Source: Humulus lupulus (taxonomy: Eukaryota; Streptophyta; Magnoliopsida; Rosales; Cannabaceae). Taken from it: a DNA stretch of 64,000 nt. Position 1 is the first letter of the stretch; every line of letters begins with the position of its first letter. This document shows, piece after piece, positions 56,386 through 64,000 of the stretch. The notes beneath the pieces were generated by a model. The model had not been told where the DNA came from. It saw only the letters and a program-made list of their open reading frames with translations, and did not search any database. The stretch lies in the NCBI RefSeq assembly GCF_963169125.1, contig NC_084797.1, positions 89,995,868-90,059,867 on the forward strand, read 5' to 3'. The translations under genes and the position numbers were made by a program.

Positions 56386-57497
56386 CACATAAGTATATCC
56401 GAGACATAGATGACTTCGTCAAGAGAGCACATAAGTATAACTGAGTTGAATATGGGCATGAGATCTCAGGACAAGAAGAAGCGAGCCTTTGCTAAAACCA
56501 TTTGCTCATGATAGCCAGAACGTGCCAAGAAGAAGTGAACATACGAAGGGCAAGAAGATGATCAGCAGAATAGGCACAAATGCATAGGTGAGCCCAAACC
56601 TACGTCGTATATGTTATCCATAAAATTAGCATTGGTGACGTGGCAAGTAATCCCTAGACACGTGGCTGACACCTGGAAACGTTCTGCTAGAGTATCAACC
56701 AGAGGACACATTAGAAGCAGTGTAAGCCTGTCTTACCCGCGACCAGGCTGGTCGATAGTTCCGTGTACAAGGCGACATTTATGGGAAGATCTTTATGAAT
56801 CCCGAATTTATCTCACACAATCTCCTGAGTATCCGATTATTCAGGAAAGAATATCTGTAACAATCTTTTGTAATCCCCCTTGAGCCTATAAATAGCAAGA
56901 GATAGCTCAAGGGAGGGGACTTTTTGGGCTTTTGAGACGGGAGAGATTATAGTAATTATCCTAGGAATACTGTGTTGTTCTTGAGAAAGTGGTGAAACTC
57001 ATTGAACCCTAGTTCTTTGATCACTCTTCTGGTTTTTATATCAATATCATTCTAAGTGGACATAGGTCATTACCAGATCCTGGGGCCGAACCACTATAAA
57101 ATATTGTGTCTTATTTACTTTTGTCATTGCGTTCTTCTCATCTCTTTCATTCATATCAAGCATATTTTGACTCTGTGTCAGTTGGCCAAATCTTGGGTCA
57201 ACAGTATACCTTCTATACAAGCTTGATGGACACCACAGAACACATATTCCTTACAAATGAAAACCAAGTCCCTTTCAAGAAACCCCCACAAATGAGAAAG
57301 GACTTGTCCAAAAGAGAACCAAACAAGTATTGTCAATACCACAAAGACATGGGTCATACGACTACAGAGTGAACTCACTTGAAAGTGGAGATCGAAGAGT
57401 TCATACGTAGGGGGCAACTAGGTAGGTACGTCGGGAGAGAGAATCCCAAACAAGAAGATCGACCAGCCTCACCATGAGCTCCAAAGCGAGCCCCGGA
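56386..57497 (+). pseudogene. Tat-type gag fragment split by a solo LTR
   Basis: Before the LTR: a DDFVKRAHKY segment (56410-56445; compare DEFLNKAQRW in element 2) and a basic linker. After it (57204 on): a DTTEHIFLTNENQVPFKKPP segment, then the knuckle CQYHKDMGHTTTE at 57325-57372. The last Cys codon of C-X2-H-X4-H-X4-C is TGA. Homology continues (THLKVEIEEFIRRGQLG) to about 57440. The LTR sits exactly between two codons of an otherwise continuous frame. The right end is cut at 57498 by a chromovirus LTR. Confidence 0.78.
56607..57208 (+). mobile_element. Solo Tat-type LTR, copy B (TSD GTATA)
   Basis: 592 bp (56612-57203), TGTTATCC to GGGTCAACA, flanked by GTATA at 56607-56611 and 57204-57208. 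It is the same family as LTR A (2067-2673), with TATAAATA at 56887-56894. The gag it interrupts belongs to the same broad lineage. Confidence 0.93.
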
Positions 57498-57592
57498 TGT
57501 AATGCCCTGGATAGCCAGGACTGCTACACTGTGTACTTATAAAGGTGCAGGACTTTCTAATCAAGTCATTTAGTCAAAATGTGTCACTACTT
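57498..57592 (-). repeat. Duplicated terminal piece of a chromovirus LTR
   Basis: About 95 bp, read on minus ending ctggctatccagggcattac, is a second copy of the LTR terminus that also ends the next feature. The two pieces are similar but clearly diverged. It is the remnant of a separate LTR or of a nested insertion. Confidence 0.7.
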
Positions 57593-60018
57593 TAACGCCC
57601 TGGATAGCCAATACTGTTACATTGTGTGTTTTAAATAGTGATAGGCTCTCTAATCGAGTCTCTTGACAATAAATGTGGAACTAAACGTGATTAATGGATT
57701 AGGGTTAAAAATTTTGGTGAAAATAAATATCCATTTCATTAAAATGTTTACATTCATACATGGGATCCCAAAATAACATTTAAAATGGCTAATTACAGTT
57801 CAAAAGGTACAACTAGCCGACCTAAGCGACAAAATAGGGTTTGACCCTAATTCCTTTGAGAAACGCTGGCCGTGGTGATCGAGTAGTCGCATATGTACAC
57901 GTCGCCACCAAAGCTCTTCAACTCATGGTTGGTCCAACTTCCCTTTCCCCTTACTTACACCGCATAGCACCCGTGAGCCAAGGCTCACAAGAAAACTTAA
58001 ACGTTCTCATAAAACAGTTAATAGCATATCACAGAGTCATAATAGGCATGACTAGCAGCAATAACCCTAATCATACATGCATTCTATTTAGATAAGTGAC
58101 TAATAAGTCATACTGGGGCTCGTCGCCCTAGATACGTGACCATAGAGTCACCCTGGGGCCACCGCCCTAAATAAATGAACAATAAGTCATATCAAGCCCA
58201 AATGCCCTAGGATATGGGACTATAGTGTCACCCCAGGGCCCATTGCCCTATCCTCTATACAACCAGCCTTAGAGATGGCCTAGCGTACCTGGCGCTTTAG
58301 TTTTCCAATGACCATAGGGTCACTCAAGCGTATAATATGATTTTGATTAGGCCTAACCATATCGACCAGCGCTCAGTGTGTTATTTCCGCCCTTGACTTA
58401 TAAGTCAATGCTTTTCAATCAAGTAATGCAAACAAGCATACATCAATTAATAATTATCCACATACAGAGTATTCAAGCATGCTTAATCAAGCAATAACAT
58501 GCACAATCATAGACATTCTCATTCACAGGGGCCCGAGCCCTAATCAAATATATGTTTATCAATCAGGCCAAGCCCTAATCACATTCATCATGTATTGGGT
58601 CCAGTTTTCTTACCTCTGGTCCAAGCACAAGTTAGTTAATGACCCCCGAGCACGATCCTATTTCGAGCCCTAGCGGTACCCTAGTCACAACCATAATAAA
58701 TGATATCCATTAATATTGAATAAATAAAGACTCCTAGACTGAGTCCTAGTCTCCAAGACCTTGAATTCTACTAAACAAAGTAGTAGAATCCTTCCGAAGC
58801 CTTTAGGTTTGAGTTCCTACCACCCAAAACCTAACTTGGCCAAAATGCCCATTTTGAGTCGCCACGCCCCTCACAGGCGCAGCGACTCTCCTCAAGTCAG
58901 AGAGCCCACCCTCTCTTTTCTCTGTACACGGGCCACGGTGCAATGGCGGTTTAGGGAACTGCCTAGGCTCTTGGGTTCATGAGGGTCGCGGCGCCCCAAG
59001 AACAGGGCCGCAATGCGACCCCGCAAACCAAGTTTTTCAAACATTTCTCCCAGCTAATCCCCTCTAAATTCACCCTAAAAACACTACCAAACCCCTAACT
59101 GAGTTTCCAAACATCATCAGTACGTCACAGGCAGCAAAACCCAACTCACAAATGGATCAAAAACTCACCAAAACCATGAAACTCAATCAAGCTTAAGAAA
59201 CTTAAAGAAAACCAAAACTCAAAATCTTAAAGCTAAAATTACCTCTGATACAGTCATTTTCCAGCTAAATCCCCAGGTTATCAAGTATCTAATCTTTCCA
59301 AGAATCGTTATGACTCTAAACTTGCTTGAATCTAAGCGCTAAAACCCAAGCTTCCTACTAAAATGCTAACAAGCGTGAAGAGTGAACGTGAGTGACACTT
59401 ATGTTTTTCTGAGTTAGTGAACTCAGTCGAACCCTTATATACGAACAGTCCCAAATGACCAAAATGCCCCCACTCAACCTGCTTCTCTCTCAACACCCCA
59501 TAAGCGTAAAAATGTCATATTCACTCTCCAATTCCACTCTATACCCGAATTTCCCCATATAATTCTACTAAACCTGGAATATTGCTATTTCTCCCAAAAT
59601 ACAAATCACGCTACAATGAGTCCCGGTGACTCTCCACATCATCCAAAATACGCCTTGGCTCGCCCGAGCTAGGTATTTCTCCCCGTTGTGACTAAACCAC
59701 TACTTGCTTCCTAGGATTGTCTCGTGCTGAATAACTCAAACATATCCATATAATAATATGGTATCAATAAATATACACACATATATATACAAATATGCCC
59801 CCGATGAGCCAAATTACAAAAATTCCCTTCTAATAAGAAATGGGCCCACACACATGCTTAATACACCTAAATATGCCAATATAGTCATATTATAATATAA
59901 CTCACATAATTCATATAACCATGCATATCATCACATAATAATGCAATTAAATTAATTATTGGCCTCCTTGCCCCCTAATCAAGGCACTAAGTCTTATTAG
60001 GGAAATGGGGACGTTACA
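57593..60018 (-). mobile_element. 3' LTR of a Tekay/Del-like chromovirus
   Basis: About 2.43 kb; on minus it begins TGTAACGTCCCC at 60018 and ends tatccagggcgtta at 57593. It is joined directly to the polypurine tract and chromodomain-integrase, which identifies the whole TGTAACG LTR family as chromovirus. Its first bases resemble the LTR starting at 63447 (cctaataagacttagtgcct). GC-rich patches near 58860 (gccacgcccctcacaggcg) and 58985 (gtcgcggcgcccc) mark its middle. No gene. Confidence 0.87.
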
Positions 60019-60037
60019 ACTATCCCCTCTTTACAAG
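60019..60037 (-). other. Polypurine tract of the chromovirus
   Basis: On minus, cttgtaaagaggggatagt directly precedes the TGTAACG LTR start. Confidence 0.78.
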
Positions 60038-60714
60038 AATTTCATCCTCAAAATTTAACCTGAACAACTCAGGAGACTAATCCCGCATGTTGGACTCTAA
60101 TTCCCAGGTCGCTTCCTCAACCTTGTTGTTCCTCCATAATACCTTAATCATAGGTATGGTTTTGCTCCTCAAGACCTTTTCCTTCCTGTCTAGTATCTAG
60201 ACTGGCTATTCTTCATAAGAAAGATCTGCCTGCGCTCCAGATCTTCGTAACTCAATACCTGAGTCACATCTGGCACATACTTTTGAAGTGTCAAAATATG
60301 AAACACATTGTGTACAGCAGACAGTGCCGGAGGTAAGGCCAATCTATAGGCCACCTGATCGGTCCTCTTCAGGATCTCAAACGATCCTACTAATCTAGGG
60401 CTCAACTTGCACTTCTTCTCAAATCTCTTCACCCCTTTCCATGGTGAAACTCTAAGGAAGACATAGTCTCCCACTTGGAACTCCACGTTCCTGCACTTCG
60501 GGTCAGTATAACTTTTATGTCTGCTCTGAGAAGCGAGCATCCAAGCTCTGATCTTCTCAATAGCCTCATTGGTCCTCTGAACTGCATCCGGACCCAAGAA
60601 TTTCCTTTCTCTTGTCTCATCCAAGTGAATGGATGACATTACCTATCATACATCATCTCATAAGGGGCCACTTCAATGGTCGACTGATTGCTGTTATTAT
60701 AGGAAAACTCTATC
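60038..60714 (-). pseudogene. Chromovirus integrase C-terminus and chromodomain
   Basis: On minus from 60714: SYNNSNQSTIEVAPYEMMY, then FLGPDAVQRTNEAIEKIRAW and FQVGDYVFLRVSPWKGVKRF, followed by LSPRLVGSFEILKRTDQVAY, the GPY/F region. After a frame change near 60190, a chromodomain follows: MIKVLWRNNKVEEATWELES. The chromodomain targets integration to particular chromatin and defines chromoviruses; the pattern matches the Tekay/Del clade. It ends with a stop after NMRD near 60085. The core of this integrase is at 62925-63446, separated by a solo LTR flanked by CTATC. Confidence 0.92.
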
Positions 60715-62929
60715 TGTAATGACCCAAAATCACTAATCAGGATTAAGGGCCTTGATTAGCATGTCGGGAGGGCATATTTGGTTTATGTGTGATTTAAATG
60801 ATTAAATTCATGATTATATGGATATGTGAAATGCATGTTTATGAGTATTAATATGCATGTGGGCCCTGTTTAGCTGTGAAGGGCATTTTCATAATTTTGG
60901 CCAATTGAGGGCATATTTGAATATATGTATGTGTTATGATTGAGACCACATTATTATGTTGATATATTTGGGTTAATCGGCACGAGGCGATCCTGGAGAG
61001 CCAGTTAGCAGAAAAGTCACAGTGGGGTCAAATACCCGGCTCGGAGTGAACCTAGGGGTATTCTGGTCATTTAGCACTTTACCAGGGGTTATCGGGTAAT
61101 GGGAAATTATTTTGTAATCATTTTAGGGAATTATAGATCACGGGAATTTTCAAGGCGCTAGTTATGGTTAGCGAGGAAAAGAGGGGTAAAAGACTCATTT
61201 ACCCTTATGAGCTTTAGAGAATGGGTATTGGGCTAAGGGTAAATTGGTCATTCCTAGCCTAAGGAGGGGTTACACTTAGTTCAGATGCTAGTGGAAGGAA
61301 TAGAACATTTTCAGCACCCTTAACTTTCTCTCTCTAGTTTTTTCCCTCTATCTATTGGAGACTTGGAAGTTTTGCTGAATCTTGGGAAGGAAAGGAAATG
61401 AGCTTGAGGAATTGGAGCTAGGATTGAGGTGGAACAACTTGGAGGTCGTGATTCTTCTTTGAGGTAAGGCTCTGCTCTGCTTTCTTGGTAAATTTTAGTG
61501 GTGGTTTAAGTTTATCCAGAATTTTAAACCTATGATTAGGTTTTGATCTGAGTGAGAGTTTGAGTTCAGCTTTTGAGGTGTTGGTACTATCTATTATGTG
61601 TTATTTGTGGTTTTAAGATCTTTGGGGCTTTTAGACAAGTTTGGGGTAGGATTTGAGTGCTTAGGCTCGGGGAAAAATGGTGGAAAAACCCAGTTTTTCT
61701 GGGTTCGCAAAGGAGCGTCGCGACCCTATTCTTCCATGCCGCGGTACTGGGATAAACCAGGGCAAGGGGGCCCTGGCTGTGCGTCACGGAACCTGTGTGC
61801 CTGTGCTGCAGTGCTAGGCCAATTTCAGGGCCCTTGAATTTTTGTATTTTTAGGGCATGAGCCCAAGGGCTTGGGGGGATGTTTTAGCTACTCCATTTGG
61901 GGGAATTGGAGGTCTTGAGAGCATGGAATTGGTCTCGGGGATCTATCATGGAATCAAATGATAATTACAATGTTATTGTGGATTGTGACTAGGTTGCCGC
62001 TAGGGCTCGGGAGAGGATCGTTCTTGGGGGTCGTGCTTGCTTGCTTATTTTCTTGTGCTTGGACCAAAGGCAAGAAAATTGCACCCGTTTGTGTGGCTAT
62101 GTTGGGACTAAGGGTTCCTTATACTTCTATATAATGTTGTATGATTGTGTTATGCCATGTGAGCATGAAATAAATGGCCTAAGAGTGCCGGAATTGATAT
62201 TTGCGCATAGGACGCGGCTCGGCCATTTGTAGCTGAGGTTAACTATATAATCACTGAGCTCAGCCTAAGTGAGCCGGAGTCAGTGGGATAAACAGAGGGT
62301 GCAGCCTAAGGGCGTCAACCCTAGATATTGTATGACATGTTTACTATTGTTAATTTTTGATGATTATGACATGATGAATATCTGGATGATAGAATGTTGA
62401 TTTGTTGGTTGATATCACTGATTATGTGAACATTGTGGTCTGCTGGGTATTTAGTTAATGTTTTGTGAATTATTTGATTACTGTTATTGATTATGCTCTG
62501 TATTATGGTTTTCTTGTTGGGCATTGGCTCATGGGTGCTACGTGGTGCAGGTAAAGGCAAGGGTAGGCTGGACCAACCCTAAATTGGAGAGCTCTGGGGG
62601 TGGAATGTACATAGTCGGTTGCTCAGCCGCCATGGCCGAGGGATGGTACAGGGACAAGAGAACCTACGATGCTTATTTTGCAATTGGAATGGCTTGTGGT
62701 TGTATATCACTTTTGAAATTTTGTAAATTGTTCTTTAACCCTGTTTTGGGATCCCATGTATCAAACATCTATTTAAATGAAATTTATCTTTTATGACCAA
62801 AATCTTTTATCCCTAGTTCGATTATGGTTTTAGAGTCACATTTTTACTTAAATGACTTGATTAGAAAGTGTTGCACCTTTTATAAACACACAGTGTAATG
62901 GTCTTGGTTATCCAGGTCGTTACACTATC
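60710..62929 (+). mobile_element. Solo chromovirus-type LTR in integrase (TSD CTATC)
   Basis: 2210 bp (60715-62924), TGTAATGACCC to GGTCGTTACA, flanked by CTATC at 60710-60714 and 62925-62929. It is close to the 22582 copy in order of landmarks: cttgattagcatgt, ggcacgaggcgatcct, a GC patch near 61710 (gcgtcgcgaccc), the signature block at 62511-62556 and gggatcccatg at 62750. No internal region. Confidence 0.95.
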
Positions 62930-63446
62930 AATGGCAAATACTTACTCCAAGACCCTTCAAAGTCTAGCACACATGCTCGTAGCATGTCCTCTAATATTTG
63001 TATCATCCTCTCAGATTGTCCATTTATTTGAGGATGATAAGTGGTACTAAACTTTAGTTGTGTACCCATAGTCTTTTGTAGACTTCCCCAGAACTTGGAA
63101 GTAAATGTGGGGTCCCGATCTGACATGATCGACCTCAGAGCCCCATGAAGGCGCACTATCTCTCTCACATAGAGATCTACATATTGATTAACTGTATAAG
63201 TCATCCTCACTGGTAAGAAGTGAGGTTATTTGGTGTATCAATCCACGATAGCCCACACCGAATCATGTTGACCCACGGGCCTGGGTAACCCAAACTCAAA
63301 ATCCATTATAATATCCTCCTATTTCCACTCTTGGATATCCAAAGGCTGTAATAGCCCTGTTGGTCTCTGATGCCCAGCCTTGACCTGTTGACATGTCAAG
63401 CACTTAGCTACATATTTCGTCACATCTCACTACATCTCAGTCCACC
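62925..63446 (-). pseudogene. Chromovirus integrase core
   Basis: On minus from 63446: the zinc domain end (CLDMSTGQ or, in the right frame, LTCQQVKAGHQRPTGLLQPL), then DIQEWKWEDIIMDFEFGLPR with the first catalytic Asp. A stop follows at VD-YTK. The open frame 63210-62920 holds LHGALRSIMSDRDPTFTSKF, with the second Asp, and HPQINGQSERMIQILEDMLR, with the Glu. The core is complete in motifs but interrupted by stops near 63235 and 63225. The N-terminal zinc region is cut at 63447 by another LTR. Confidence 0.9.
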
Positions 63447-64000
63447 TGAAACATCCTAATTTCCCTAATAAGGCCTAGTGCCTTGATTAGGGGGCAAAGT
63501 GGGCAATAGTTTATTTGATTGCATTATTATGTCATGATATGCATGATTATATGAATTATGTGAGTAATATTATGAAATGACTGTAATTGCATGTTTAGGT
63601 GTATTAAGCATGCATGTGGGCCCGTTTCTTATTAGAAGAGTATTTTCATAATTTTGGCCGGTTGATGGTATAATTGTATATATATGTGCATATTGATTGA
63701 GACCACATTATTATGTGGATATATTTGAGTTGTTCAGCACAAGATGATCCTAGCGAGCAAAGTAGCGGTTTAGTCATAACGAGGTTAAAAACCCAGCTTG
63801 GGGTGAGCCGAGGGGTATTTTTGGTAATTTAGTACATTATTGCGATTTATCGTGTAATGGTAATTTAGAAGGTGGAATTCCAGGTGAGGTATTGATCTCC
63901 ATCCTCTAATCTCGTTGAATTCTTCTTTGGTTTTCAAGTGTTCTTGAGCTTTGTGGTGGCAGTTGTTTAGCTCAACTCAAATATCGAGATAGTTGGCTGA
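63447..64000 (+). mobile_element. Left end of another chromovirus-type LTR, cut by the window end
   Basis: Begins TGAAACATCCTAATTTCC, then ctaataaggcctagtgcctt and gattagggggcaaag. This is the LTR start seen on minus at 60018. The first bases differ from TGTAACG by a few changes. Length and the right edge are unknown. Confidence 0.78.

Noticed and set aside
1..64000. Ordinary host genes among the many ORFs of 60-130 codons
   Set aside because: Every ORF with recognisable content belongs to a retrotransposon, LTR or organellar piece. The remaining ORFs are short, overlap real frames on the other strand, or lie in noncoding repeats without motifs.

Overview
This window is plant nuclear DNA made almost entirely of nested, decayed retrotransposons. 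No ordinary host protein-coding gene, tRNA gene or CRISPR array was recognised. The plant assignment rests on Ty3/gypsy Tat-type and chromovirus (Tekay/Del-like) coding regions, a Ty1/copia pol fragment, a Cassandra-type LTR carrying 5S rRNA sequence, a short piece of plastid rpl2, and the AT-rich spacer style of a dicot genome. The species cannot be fixed from sequence alone.

Layout. 1-1086 is the right end of a long LTR. 1087-11028 is a minus-strand Ty1/copia pol relic, cut at 1865/9804 by a long solo LTR (TSD TCCAT). That solo LTR is itself filled by a Tat fragment (LTR A, gag, 2067-4329), a 2.26-kb segment with a spliced Transposase_28-like gene (4330-6588) and an AT-rich repeat (about 7677-9385). 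11029-34167 is an old AT-rich noncoding repeat hit by two related Tat elements. Element 1 (11396-16913, plus, TSD CAAAC) has lost RNase H, integrase and the start of its 3' LTR. Element 2 (18342-32982, minus, TSD AAGCT) is nearly full length, with gag-pol on minus and a separate spliced gene on plus; a 2.39-kb solo LTR (TSD CTTCT) sits in that gene's last exon.

34168-53160 is a third Tat element (plus). It is interrupted in gag by a non-autonomous LTR element (35221-39956), in RT by a Cassandra solo LTR (43197-43557, TSD AGTTG), in the 3' spacer by plastid rpl2-derived DNA (about 47776-47930), and in its antisense gene by another long solo LTR (49263-51484, TSD ACAGT). 53162-56385 holds minus-strand chromovirus RT, protease and gag pieces, with a different solo LTR (53347-55296, TSD TCCCT) and a small inverted gag block. 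56386-57497 is a Tat gag fragment with a solo LTR (TSD GTATA). 57498-64000 is the 3' half of a minus-strand chromovirus (integrase core, integrase C-terminus, chromodomain, PPT, 3' LTR), split by a solo LTR (60715-62924, TSD CTATC) and at 63447 by another LTR start.

How the parts relate. In both longer Tat elements gag-pol and the extra spliced gene converge on a spacer of degenerate tandem repeats. The extra gene encodes a protein related to the plant 'putative gypsy type transposon' (Transposase_28) family with a coiled-coil C-terminus. All coding regions carry stops, frameshifts or lost catalytic residues, so nothing here looks able to move by itself. Perfect 5-bp target duplications at many insertion edges let the nesting order be read directly. 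Seven LTRs look solo, against three insertions that keep two LTRs, which points to frequent LTR-LTR recombination.
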